Under the pieces are notes generated by a model that saw nothing but the letters and a program-made list of their open reading frames with translations, was not told the origin of the DNA and ran no database searches. Position numbers and translations under genes: made by a program. Positions 35,853-43,988 of a DNA stretch of 64,000 bases are shown here, piece by piece. The DNA is taken from positions 215,782 to 279,781 of the forward strand of contig JAMWCD010000005.1 of NCBI GenBank assembly GCA_023818965.1, read 5' to 3'. Positions within the stretch are counted from its first letter, which is position 1. Each line of letters opens with the position of its first letter. Source of the DNA: Candidatus Omnitrophota bacterium. GTDB taxonomy: Bacteria; Ratteibacteria; UBA8468; B48-G9; DTJG01.

Positions 35853-36506
35853 TTGGAGAAAAAATTATCAATACTTTTTGAAACAGGAATTTGTGCAATT
35901 ATCAGGTCTCGCAGCAAAAATATTCCTGTTGAACCACTGGTAAGTGCACTTTATGGAGGTGGAATAAAAGTTATCGAAGTTACATTCAATACTGCAGGTG
36001 CAGTAAGTTTAATCAGCGAAATAAAGAAGAAATTCGGAGAAAAAATTTTCACTGGAGCAGGTACAATACTTGATATTGAGTCAGTAAAGCAATCAATAGA
36101 TGCTGGCGCACAATTCCTTGTGAGTCCGCACATTGATTTAAAACTCATTGAATACAGCAGAAAAAGAAATATTCCATTTATTCCAGGCGCTTTCAGTCCA
36201 ACAGAAGTACTTCTTGCATGGCAGAATAATGTTGAACTTGTCAAACTATTTCCTGCAAATGTAGTTGGACCTTCCTATATCAAGGCATTAAAATCAGGTC
36301 CTTTTCCTCACATAGAGATCATGCCCACAGGTGGCATAAATTTAGAAAATGGACCTGATTTTATCAAGGCAGGTGCATCTGTACTTGGAATCGGAGGAGA
36401 ACTGATAAATGATAAATTGATAGACGATGGCAAATGGGAAGTAATAAAAAATTTTGCTTCATCGTTTATTAAAATTATAAAACAGGCGCGAGGAAAAAAT
36501 GGTTGA
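35853..36506 (+). CDS. eda: 2-dehydro-3-deoxy-phosphogluconate aldolase
   Basis: A 217-residue KDPG/KDG-type aldolase. It cleaves KDPG to pyruvate and glyceraldehyde-3-phosphate. The active-site Lys is in ELVKLFPANVVGP, the Glu in IEVTFNTAG, and GAGTILD and MPTGGINLEN are typical. It begins at TTG 35853, with AAGGAG (35841-35846) six bases upstream. It overlaps the KDG kinase gene by 8 bp and forms with it the lower part of uronate (pectin or alginate) breakdown. Confidence 0.9.
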   Translation: MEKKLSILFETGICAIIRSRSKNIPVEPLVSALYGGGIKVIEVTFNTAGAVSLISEIKKKFGEKIFTGAGTILDIESVKQSIDAGAQFLVSPHIDLKLIEYSRKRNIPFIPGAFSPTEVLLAWQNNVELVKLFPANVVGPSYIKALKSGPFPHIEIMPTGGINLENGPDFIKAGASVLGIGGELINDKLIDDGKWEVIKNFASSFIKIIKQARGKNG

Positions 36507-37449
36507 TGTAATCACAATTGGTGAAACAATGATTAGATTGTGCACAAACAACTATCAAACACTTGAACAGGCACAATATCTAAACTTTTCCATAGGAGGT
36601 TCAGAGTCAAATGTTGCAATCTGCCTTTCAAGATTGGGTATGAAGGTAATGTGGATATCAAAACTTACGGATAATTCACTGGGAAGAAAAATTTTTCAGG
36701 AAATCCATAAGCATGGAGTTGATACATCAAATGTAATCTGGACAGAGGAGGGAAGGGTAGGGGTCTATTTTATTGAATATGCCGCTGCACCGAGACCGAT
36801 AAAAGTAATTTATGATAGAAAAAACTCTGCAATGAGTACATTCAAACCCGAAGAAGTAAACTGGGAATGCTTCCAGAATACAAGATTAATTCACCTCACA
36901 GGAATAACAGGTTCTCTAAGCAAAAATTGCGAAGAACTTGTAAAAAGGGCTACCATTGAAGGAAAAAAGAGAAGAAAAATTGTTTCCTTTGATCTTAATT
37001 ACAGGGCGAAATTATGGAATATTAAAAAGGCAAAAAAACATTTTGAAGATGTCTTACCATATGTTGACATATTAATTGCTACCCAAAAAGATATTGAGTT
37101 AGTTTTTGGTATAAAGGGCAAACCAGAAGACATGATGGAAAAACTCAGAGAAAAATTTAATACCAGGATTATTGTTCTAACTGCTGGTTCAGATGGTTCA
37201 TTCGCCTTTGATGGAAAGATGTATTATGCAAAAGTTTATCCTGCCACAGAAATTGATCGAATCGGTGCTGGCGATGCTTTTACTGCTGGTTTTCTTTATG
37301 GTTATCTGACGAAAAATATTGAGTCAGGAATTTTATATGGAAATGCCATGGCAAGTTTAAAACATACGATTCCAGGGGATATAGCATATATCAATCCTCA
37401 GGACATGATTGAATTGATAAATAAACAGCAGGAAAGAATCCAAAGATAA
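36499..37449 (+). CDS. kdgK: 2-keto-3-deoxygluconate kinase (PfkB family)
   Basis: A 316-residue PfkB sugar kinase. GGSESNVAICLSRLG near residue 35-50 is the substrate-binding entry, and DRIGAGDAFTAGFLYG carries the catalytic Asp near 255. PfkB kinases beside KDPG aldolase phosphorylate 2-keto-3-deoxygluconate, so this assignment rests on context and fold. The start overlaps eda by 8 bp. It is co-transcribed with lnt, 26 bp further on, which is not metabolically related. Confidence 0.85.
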   Translation: MVDVITIGETMIRLCTNNYQTLEQAQYLNFSIGGSESNVAICLSRLGMKVMWISKLTDNSLGRKIFQEIHKHGVDTSNVIWTEEGRVGVYFIEYAAAPRPIKVIYDRKNSAMSTFKPEEVNWECFQNTRLIHLTGITGSLSKNCEELVKRATIEGKKRRKIVSFDLNYRAKLWNIKKAKKHFEDVLPYVDILIATQKDIELVFGIKGKPEDMMEKLREKFNTRIIVLTAGSDGSFAFDGKMYYAKVYPATEIDRIGAGDAFTAGFLYGYLTKNIESGILYGNAMASLKHTIPGDIAYINPQDMIELINKQQERIQR

Positions 37450-37475
37450 AATCACAACTCAGGAGAATAACTGCA

Positions 37476-38903
37476 TTGAAAAAAACAGGTATGGTTTTAT
37501 TATTCATCCTTGGCTCATCATTACCCTGTTTTTCTTTTCCTCCTTTCAATCTATGGCAAATTGCCTGGTTCGGATTTGTCATAGTTTTGTTTCTTATTAA
37601 CAAAGTAAATCCACTGAAAAGTTTTATCCAGGGGCTATTGGCTGGTTTTGTTTTTTATTCATTTCTATTAAACTGGATTTATTCTGTTGCTGGACCATTT
37701 TATTTGTTTGTTGCTCTGTATCTTGCAATATACTGGGCAGTTTTCTTTTCAATAATTTTTTCTCTTCCAGAGAAAAACAGGGTGATCATAGCAGGATGCC
37801 TCTGGTATTTCCTTGAAATCATCAATCAGCATCTTTTAACAGGTTTCCCGTGGATTTTTATCGGATTATCACAATGGTCAAACCCTGCAACTGCTCGAAT
37901 TTCTTCAATTACTGGTTCAGCAGGGCTATCATCCATTATTATTGCGGTAAATTTTGCAGTATATGAGGCACTGAGATACAAAAAATTTTTATCTGTTTTT
38001 TTTACTGCTGTGATTTTGTTTTTCCTATCCTGGCTCTCTGTTATTTTGACTGCCTATCATTCACCTGATTTTAATTTCAAAACAATTGCTGCGGTTCAGG
38101 CAAACTGTGGATATTTCGGACAGAATCCTGAACAATCTTTTGAAAAATACAGTTTAATAACTGAAAAAATTCCATTAATGTGTGACCTTATTGTCTGGCC
38201 TGAAAGCAGTTATCCTGCAATTCTTGAAGAAAATAAAAAAGCAATGGAATATTTGATAAAAAAATCGTTTCATACTCCAGTACTTGTCGGTTCGATTAGC
38301 AAAGAAAATGGTAATATTTATAACAGTGCATATTTTTTCAATAATGGAAACTATTACAAATATGACAAAAGACATCTTGTGCCTTTTGGAGAATTTGTCC
38401 CTGGAAAGCGGTTCAAAATTGTGAGAGAAATTTATAAAAAATTTGCGGGTGGAATTCCTGAAATGAAAAAAGGGCAACACTATCAACTTTTTCAACTTGA
38501 TTCAAGTAAATTTCTTGTTCTCATTTGTTATGAAAACATTTTCCCTGAAATGACAGTAACTTCTGAAAAAGAACCATTTGATTTTATTATTGTGATAACG
38601 AATGACTCGTGGTATGGAAATTCATTTGGTCCGTATCAACATTTTGCTCACAACATATTCAGGTCATTTGAAACAGGAACACCAGTTGTACAGGTCTCAA
38701 CAACCGGAATTACCGGCTCTGTCTACCCAAACGGACAGGTAACAATGATGCAAAAAGGGAAAAAACATCTTTTTGTTGAAGGGACAATGCTTGTTGCAAT
38801 TCCTGACTATGATAAAATGAAAACAATCTATGAAATGGCAGGAGAAACTTTTGTTGCAATGATTTTTCTGTTGTTAACAGGAGTTTATTTATGCAGGAAT
38901 TAA
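37476..38903 (+). CDS. lnt: Apolipoprotein N-acyltransferase
   Basis: A 475-residue inner-membrane enzyme that adds the third acyl chain to lipoproteins. About six membrane helices fill the first 200 residues and one the C-terminus. The carbon-nitrogen hydrolase domain between keeps the catalytic Glu (WPESSYPA), Lys (DKRHLVPFGEF) and Cys (LICYENIFPE). It starts at TTG 37476 with AGGAG ten bases upstream. The presence of lnt supports a diderm cell. It overlaps rnc by 13 bp. Confidence 0.93.
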   Translation: MKKTGMVLLFILGSSLPCFSFPPFNLWQIAWFGFVIVLFLINKVNPLKSFIQGLLAGFVFYSFLLNWIYSVAGPFYLFVALYLAIYWAVFFSIIFSLPEKNRVIIAGCLWYFLEIINQHLLTGFPWIFIGLSQWSNPATARISSITGSAGLSSIIIAVNFAVYEALRYKKFLSVFFTAVILFFLSWLSVILTAYHSPDFNFKTIAAVQANCGYFGQNPEQSFEKYSLITEKIPLMCDLIVWPESSYPAILEENKKAMEYLIKKSFHTPVLVGSISKENGNIYNSAYFFNNGNYYKYDKRHLVPFGEFVPGKRFKIVREIYKKFAGGIPEMKKGQHYQLFQLDSSKFLVLICYENIFPEMTVTSEKEPFDFIIVITNDSWYGNSFGPYQHFAHNIFRSFETGTPVVQVSTTGITGSVYPNGQVTMMQKGKKHLFVEGTMLVAIPDYDKMKTIYEMAGETFVAMIFLLLTGVYLCRN

Positions 38904-39538
38904 AAAAAATTGAGCATTTATGTGGTTATCAGTTCAAAAATAAAAAACTTCTTGAAACAGCATTAACTCATTCTTCTTATGCATACCAGATGAACATTGA
39001 ATCGTATGAACGACTTGAATTTTTAGGAGATGCTGTTATTAATTTTGCAGTTGCTGTAGAAATATTCAAAAAAAACCCTGATAAAGATGAACAGTATCTG
39101 ACTAATCTGAAATCTGCTTATGTCAATAGAAATTTTTTGTATCGAGTAGGTGAAAATCTCGAGTTAAAGGATGCAGTAAGAAAGATTGGTTTCATAGAAC
39201 CAAGATTGGACCAGGTGGTTGAAGCGCTGGTTGGTGCAATATATCTTGACGGGGGATTCAACAAAGCAAAAAGATTTATAAAAAGGTTCATATTGAGTGA
39301 ACCTGTTTCTCCTCTTCTTGACTATAAGGGACTGGCAGAAACTACTGCACATGAAAAATTCGGCAAATCCGTAAAATATAAACTTGAAAAGGAATATGGA
39401 CCTGCTCATAACAAGATGTTTTTGATATCCGCAAGAATACCAGGTAAAAATTTGATTGCAAGAGCAAAAGGTAAAACAAAAAAAGAAGCAGAAATAAAGG
39501 CAGCAAAAATATTACTTCAAGAAATGGAAAAGATTTAG
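38891..39538 (+). CDS. rnc: Ribonuclease III
   Basis: A 215-residue RNase III. The signature YERLEFLGDAVINFAV gives the Glu and Asp of the catalytic site, and VVEALVGAIYLDGGF the second acidic pair. The C-terminal 65 or so residues are a double-stranded-RNA binding domain (GPAHNKMFLISARIPGK then AKGKTKKEAEIKAAKILL). Length is slightly short. It overlaps lnt by 13 bp and ends 31 bp before the inverted-repeat element. Confidence 0.93.
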   Translation: MQELKKIEHLCGYQFKNKKLLETALTHSSYAYQMNIESYERLEFLGDAVINFAVAVEIFKKNPDKDEQYLTNLKSAYVNRNFLYRVGENLELKDAVRKIGFIEPRLDQVVEALVGAIYLDGGFNKAKRFIKRFILSEPVSPLLDYKGLAETTAHEKFGKSVKYKLEKEYGPAHNKMFLISARIPGKNLIARAKGKTKKEAEIKAAKILLQEMEKI

Positions 39539-39568
39539 TTTATACTAATTTGCCGTCAAAATTGTAGG

Positions 39569-39692
39569 AATACCGAATTGAGTTCGCCAGAGAGCAAGGC
39601 GGCAAGGAGAAGGCAACGAGACATACTGAAGTATGTTGAGGAAGCCGACGACGCAGCCAACGATGCTATATGGATGAAATCAATTCGGTATT
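39569..39692. mobile_element. MITE-like inverted-repeat element
   Basis: A 124-bp stretch bounded by a perfect 13-bp inverted repeat, AATACCGAATTGA (39569-39581) and TCAATTCGGTATT (39680-39692). A central palindrome ACATACT-GA-AGTATGT lies at 39621-39636. Its G+C is clearly higher than its surroundings and it codes for nothing. It fills the space between convergent rnc and yidC and abuts the yidC stop, so its hairpin could also end transcription from both sides. No second copy was seen in the window. Confidence 0.65.
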
Positions 39693-39693
39693 A

Positions 39694-41199
39694 TCACTTC
39701 TTTGCAATCTTATAAATGTAATATTGCTCAATAAGTCCTGCCAGATTCATGGTGACCCAGTAAAGAAGTAAACCTGATGAAAAATTATAAAACAGTATCA
39801 GCATCATTACAGGAAAAATGACATTCATAAATTTCTGTGATTGCTCAACAGCAGGGTTCATCCTCTGCTGAAAAAATGAAGTAATAAACATCAAGAAAGG
39901 AAGGATATTAATCGGAATATTTCCTATTGTGGCAACTGTATCAGGAAGAGACAGATCCTTTATCCACAACATAAAACCACTTCCCCTGAGGAAAATTGAG
40001 CTCCTTAAAGCAAGGAAGAAACCGACAAAAATTGGAATTTGAACCAGCATAGGCAGACACCCACTGAAAGGATTGATTTTGAATTCCTTGTAGAGGTTCA
40101 TCATTTCTTTCTGCATCATCTGTGGATTGTCTTTGTATTTCTTTTGAATATCCTGAAGGTATGGCCTTAATTTCTGCATTTGTTTCATTGACCTTAAACT
40201 GCTCTTTGTCAATGGGAAAAATACAATTTTTATCAAAACTGTGAGAATAATAATGGAGAAACCCCAGTTTGGAATAAATTTGTGAATTTTGTTCAAAACA
40301 AGAAAAATTAATCTTCCCATTGAAGCAAAAAATCCTGTCCCGAACACTCTTGGATCCTTTATTTCATTCCTTGCAATGAAATAATCCGAAGGACCTATGT
40401 AAAGCAGAAAAGGATATTGTTTTATGCCACCTGCAGGAATTTCCGAAGAGGTAAGTTTAAATCCCCATGTTACTTTTGATGCAACATTTTCCACATAAAA
40501 CTCCACTGGTTTATCAATTTTGAAATAATACATCTGATATCTCGTTCTTACAACACAAACATTTCCCGGAATTTTTTCCTTCGTCTGTCTTGCGACATTA
40601 AATTTGTATGGTTTACCTCCGTTCATTACCATAAATTCAATGGAAGCATCTTCAGGGTGTTTCCTGCTCAAATTAATAGAACCAAGATATATATTCAGTT
40701 CAGGAAAAATGATGCTTTTATTCTGGTTGTTTTGAATGACTATTGTAGAATTCATCGAATATTTTGATTGAAAGATTTCTATTTGTTTTTTAATCTTTAA
40801 TTCATTCCTTTTTGATTCAAGAACAAGGATATTTCCTTTTGAATCAGGAGAAATATTGTAAATAAGTTGACCTGTTTCATTTTCAACACTATCAAGAAGT
40901 GTTACACCTTGCTGGAAGAAGAAAAAGTTTTTCTCATCAGGTCTTTTATACTGATTCAAAGAAAAGGAAACAATTTTTCCACCAAGCAAATCAAAAACAC
41001 AATTGTACAAATCATTTTTCATTTCAACAAGGTTGTCAGAAATTTCAAATTCGCCGTGCCCAATTGGTTTTTCAACCACTGAAGTATCAATGGGTTTTTG
41101 AACTGGCTGTGCATTTTTTCTCTGCGGGCTCAAACTGAAAAGAATAATCACAAGTAACGCAAGAACAAATGCCAGCATAAATCTTGTTTCTTCTTTCAT
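39694..41199 (-). CDS. yidC: Membrane protein insertase YidC
   Basis: A 501-residue YidC of the Gram-negative type: an N-terminal membrane segment (about 8-24), a large periplasmic beta domain (about 50-280) and a C-terminal Oxa1-like part with five helices. The conserved core is FPLTKSSLRSMKQMQKLRPYLQDIQKKYKDN and FSGCLPMLVQIPIFVGFF. It inserts membrane proteins alone or with SecYEG. The start overlaps yidD by 4 bp. Confidence 0.95.
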   Translation of the reverse strand: MKEETRFMLAFVLALLVIILFSLSPQRKNAQPVQKPIDTSVVEKPIGHGEFEISDNLVEMKNDLYNCVFDLLGGKIVSFSLNQYKRPDEKNFFFFQQGVTLLDSVENETGQLIYNISPDSKGNILVLESKRNELKIKKQIEIFQSKYSMNSTIVIQNNQNKSIIFPELNIYLGSINLSRKHPEDASIEFMVMNGGKPYKFNVARQTKEKIPGNVCVVRTRYQMYYFKIDKPVEFYVENVASKVTWGFKLTSSEIPAGGIKQYPFLLYIGPSDYFIARNEIKDPRVFGTGFFASMGRLIFLVLNKIHKFIPNWGFSIIILTVLIKIVFFPLTKSSLRSMKQMQKLRPYLQDIQKKYKDNPQMMQKEMMNLYKEFKINPFSGCLPMLVQIPIFVGFFLALRSSIFLRGSGFMLWIKDLSLPDTVATIGNIPINILPFLMFITSFFQQRMNPAVEQSQKFMNVIFPVMMLILFYNFSSGLLLYWVTMNLAGLIEQYYIYKIAKK

Positions 41200-41447
41200 T
41201 TGTTTTTCCCCTCTGGTAACGGGTCATATCCCCCTGGATGGAAAGGATGACATTTTAAAATTCTTATGACAAAAAGCATCGTTGCTTTTACGACATTAAA
41301 ACTTTGCAGGGCTTCAATATAGTAACTGGAACAACTCGGATAAAACCTGCAATGAGAACCAGTAACTGGTGAAATAAAATTTTGATAATATTTCACACAT
41401 ACAATCAAAATTTTGTTTAAGAGATTTGCCTTAAAAAATCGTTCCAT
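41196..41447 (-). CDS. yidD: Membrane protein insertion efficiency factor YidD
   Basis: An 83-residue YidD with the cysteine-containing core CRFYPSCSSYYIEAL and the C-terminal KCHPFHPGGYDPLPEG. It helps YidC-dependent insertion at the inner membrane. It overlaps rnpA by 31 bp and yidC by 4 bp. Confidence 0.93.
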   Translation of the reverse strand: MERFFKANLLNKILIVCVKYYQNFISPVTGSHCRFYPSCSSYYIEALQSFNVVKATMLFVIRILKCHPFHPGGYDPLPEGKNK

Positions 41448-41701
41448 TCTTTTTTGATTTCCTCTTTTTCTAAATCAGCACATTCACTTTTCACTTTTAT
41501 TACAAAATCCCCGGTGGTAAAATTTTCTCTGATCAGTAATCTTAAAAACCTTTTTAATCGATTCCTTGAAACCGAATTGCCACATAACCTGTTCAACAGA
41601 AACCCAATTTTCAAATTTTCTGATTTCCCAATATACCAGATAAAATGAGATGTTTCAATTTTTTTACCTTTTCTTATAACATCAAGGACTTTTTTTCTCA
41701 T
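41417..41701 (-). CDS. rnpA: Ribonuclease P protein component
   Basis: A 94-residue RnpA (short for the family, usually 110-120). The RNA-binding signature [18 protein letters not shown] is clear. It assists the RNase P RNA in trimming tRNA 5' ends. Its ATG overlaps the rpmH stop (ATGA), the classic rpmH-rnpA coupling. Confidence 0.93.
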   Translation of the reverse strand: MRKKVLDVIRKGKKIETSHFIWYIGKSENLKIGFLLNRLCGNSVSRNRLKRFLRLLIRENFTTGDFVIKVKSECADLEKEEIKKEWNDFLRQIS

Positions 41702-41832
41702 ACTGAAATTCTTTTTCTTCCTTTTCTCCTTCGTCTGGCAAGAACCTTTCTTCCTGAATGAGTACTCATTCTTTTTCTGAATCCATGAACCTTTTTTCTC
41801 TTTCGCTTATTCGGTCTGTACGTGATAGACAT
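41698..41832 (-). CDS. rpmH: 50S ribosomal protein L34
   Basis: A 44-residue L34. It reads [18 protein letters not shown] and continues to [15 protein letters not shown], a typical Lys/Arg-rich sequence. GGGGGTG before the ATG serves as the Shine-Dalgarno. It is followed by rnpA, yidD and yidC in the usual order. dnaA, which often lies on the other side of rpmH, is absent; surE is there instead. Confidence 0.97.
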   Translation of the reverse strand: MSITYRPNKRKRKKVHGFRKRMSTHSGRKVLARRRRKGRKRISV

Positions 41833-41846
41833 AGCACCCCCTGTGA

Positions 41847-42608
41847 TTAAATGGTTTCAAATTCCCATTTTGAAATTTGTTCCATAAAATGATAATCGGT
41901 TAAATCGATTGTCAATGGAGTAATTGAAATAAATCCATCCCTGAGTGCCTTTGAATCTGACTCACCAACATCTGTCTCTTCCATAAATTCACCTGTCAAC
42001 CAGTAATATGTTTTTTTCCTTGGATTAATTCTTTTTTCATACCTTTCCATATATCTTGCCTTACTCAAGGGAACAACCTTTACTCCACGAACTTCACCTG
42101 CAGGAACATTTACATTCAACACAGTATTTTCAGGAATTTTATTTTTCAGCACAAGTTTTGCGAGTTTCACTGCAAAATCAGAAGCATAAGAAAAATCAGG
42201 GTTTTCAAGAGCATCAAGAGAAATGGCAAATGCCGGTATACCAAGTATTGCTGCTTCTGTTGCTGCAGAAACAGTTCCAGAATATAAAACATCTATACCA
42301 AGGTTCGAACCAAGATTTATTCCTGAAATAACAAGGTCAGGCCTTTTTTTAAGCAATGCAGAAACACCAATCTTTATACAATCTGCCGGCATTCCATTGA
42401 TGCTATAGCCCATCATTCCGCATGGTAAATGAACTGTATCAACCTTTAGCGGTACGCTCAAAGATATTGCATGTCCCACATTGCTCCTTTCTGCATCCGG
42501 CGCAACAACAGCGACATCAAAATCAGACATAAGTCGTTTACACAATGCATTAATACCCTCAGCAAATATTCCATCGTCATTTGACACAAGTATCAATTGT
42601 TTTTCCAT
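41847..42608 (-). CDS. surE: 5'-nucleotidase SurE
   Basis: A 253-residue SurE, a metal-dependent nucleotidase acting on nucleoside monophosphates. The N-terminal [16 protein letters not shown] holds the two Asp metal ligands, and [10 protein letters not shown] and GTVSAATEA complete the site. The start lies 18 bp downstream of the tRNA-Ala 3' end with no clear Shine-Dalgarno, so it is read from a tRNA-led transcript. Confidence 0.93.
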   Translation of the reverse strand: MEKQLILVSNDDGIFAEGINALCKRLMSDFDVAVVAPDAERSNVGHAISLSVPLKVDTVHLPCGMMGYSINGMPADCIKIGVSALLKKRPDLVISGINLGSNLGIDVLYSGTVSAATEAAILGIPAFAISLDALENPDFSYASDFAVKLAKLVLKNKIPENTVLNVNVPAGEVRGVKVVPLSKARYMERYEKRINPRKKTYYWLTGEFMEETDVGESDSKALRDGFISITPLTIDLTDYHFMEQISKWEFETI

Positions 42609-42626
42609 TTTTCATTCATAAAATTA

Positions 42627-42699
42627 TGGAGCAGACCGGAGTTGAACCGGCGGCCTCCAGAGTGCGATTCTGGCGCTCTCCCATCTGAGCTACTGCCCC
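42627..42699 (-). tRNA. tRNA-Ala(CGC)
   Basis: A 73-nt cloverleaf on the minus strand. The acceptor GGGGCAG pairs with CTGCTCC and includes the G3-U70 wobble that identifies alanine tRNAs. The D arm is GCTC/GAGC, the anticodon arm CCAGA-ATCGCAC-TCTGG gives anticodon CGC, and the T arm has the GTTCAA loop. Discriminator is A; CCA is not encoded. surE follows directly. Confidence 0.93.
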
Positions 42700-42708
42700 T
42701 TAAAAAAT

Positions 42709-42737
42709 ATTTTACCATAAAACAATTGCGATTTAAA
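42709..42737 (-). promoter_or_regulatory. Promoter of the tRNA-Ala/surE unit
   Basis: On the minus strand TTTAAA (42737-42732), 17 nt, TAAAAT (42714-42709), preceded by TGG (extended -10). The tRNA starts 9 nt downstream. Its -35 directly abuts the mtlD -35 on the other strand. Confidence 0.55.
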
Positions 42738-42755
42738 TCGGATTGATGCTAAAAT
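42726..42755 (+). promoter_or_regulatory. Promoter of mtlD
   Basis: TTGCGA (42726-42731), an 18-nt spacer, TAAAAT (42750-42755). The spacer contains the -35 of the opposing tRNA promoter. Confidence 0.45.
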
Positions 42756-42778
42756 ATTTCTACCAGCAGGGGAGACAA

Positions 42779-43960
42779 TTGAAAAAAGTAATGCATTTTG
42801 GAGCAGGAAACATTGGAAGGGGCTTTTTCGGACAACTTTATTATGAATCAGGATATCACATTGTCTTTGTTGATGTAGTTGATGAAATTGTTAGAACAAT
42901 AAACCAACAGAAGGGTTATCAGATCTGGATTGTCGGTAATGAAATTGAAAAGGTTCATATTGATAATATTTCGTGTATTTCGCTTTCCAATCACAAGGAT
43001 GTTATAGAAGAAAGCAAGGAAATAAATCTATTCAGTATTTCGGTTGGAGTAAATAATGTGAAAAACCTTGTTCCTGTCATCGCAGAAATTATCAAAACAA
43101 AAGCAGTTTCAAAGAAAGATTCATTTATGAATATCATCATCGGTGAAAACATGAAAAATGCTTCAGAAATCCTGGGAAGGCAGTTGATACAGTTTTTTTC
43201 GCCTGAAGAAAGAGATTTTTTCGAAAAAAAAGTTGGACTTGTTGAAACAGTCCTTGGAAGAATGATACCAATTGTTTCAGAACAATTAAAAAAACAGCAT
43301 TCATTGATTGTGCTTGTTGAACCATATAAAACTATGCCTGTGGCAAAAAGAATGTTTAAGGGAGAACTTCCTGATGTAAATGGTTTTCTTTTTGTTGATG
43401 ATATTGAACCTTATGAGGCAATGAAACTATACATACACAATTTCACACATGCTGCCTTCGCATACGCAGGATATCAAAAAAATTATACGTTTATCTGGGA
43501 AGCAGTGGCTGATGAAAAAATAAAAAATACTGTTGAGAAAGCATATATTGAAGTCCAGCAGGCAATCTGTAAAAAATATAAAATGGGCATTGAACAACTT
43601 GATAATTACTACAATGACCTTCTTGAAAGATTCTCAAACAAAAAACTGGGAGACACAGTAGTCAGGGTGGGCAGGGAACCAATAAGGAAACTCGGGTTTG
43701 AAGATAGAATTATTGGAGCAGCCCGATTATGCCACGAAATGAACATTAAACCAGAATACATTTGTTTTTTCGCTGCCTGTTGCCTGCATTATAACCAGAT
43801 ACACGATGATGAAAGTCAGAAATTACAGAATCTCTTGAAAACATATGGCATTGATTATGTCATTGAAAATATTTGTGGTCTGCAAATGTCTCATGAAATT
43901 GCACAGTTAATCAAAAGCAATTATATCAATTTTTGGAAACTCCTAAAAAAAATGTTATAA
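42779..43960 (+). CDS. mtlD: Mannitol-1-phosphate 5-dehydrogenase
   Basis: A 393-residue MtlD that interconverts mannitol-1-phosphate and fructose-6-phosphate with NAD. The nucleotide-binding start MKKVMHFGAGNIGRGFFG is typical, and the later VGREPIRKLGFEDRIIGAARL is the family's conserved C-terminal block. TTG 42779 is preferred because GGGGAG lies just upstream and it gives the family N-terminus. No mannitol PTS is nearby, so the substrate may come from fructose-6-phosphate or another importer. Confidence 0.88.
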   Translation: MKKVMHFGAGNIGRGFFGQLYYESGYHIVFVDVVDEIVRTINQQKGYQIWIVGNEIEKVHIDNISCISLSNHKDVIEESKEINLFSISVGVNNVKNLVPVIAEIIKTKAVSKKDSFMNIIIGENMKNASEILGRQLIQFFSPEERDFFEKKVGLVETVLGRMIPIVSEQLKKQHSLIVLVEPYKTMPVAKRMFKGELPDVNGFLFVDDIEPYEAMKLYIHNFTHAAFAYAGYQKNYTFIWEAVADEKIKNTVEKAYIEVQQAICKKYKMGIEQLDNYYNDLLERFSNKKLGDTVVRVGREPIRKLGFEDRIIGAARLCHEMNIKPEYICFFAACCLHYNQIHDDESQKLQNLLKTYGIDYVIENICGLQMSHEIAQLIKSNYINFWKLLKKML

Positions 43961-43961
43961 T
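43933..43961 (+). promoter_or_regulatory. Internal promoter for the dehydrogenase operon
   Basis: TTGGAA (43933-43938), 17 nt, then a perfect TATAAT (43956-43961), lying across the mtlD stop codon. It can drive the alcohol dehydrogenase and following genes independently. Confidence 0.5.
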
Positions 43962-43988
43962 AGGTAAAATTTTCGGCCAGGAGAACAT

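Noticed and set aside
39959..39967. DnaA-box-like TTATCCACA
   Set aside because: A single copy inside yidC; no cluster of boxes, no AT-rich unwinding region and no dnaA nearby, so no origin is called.
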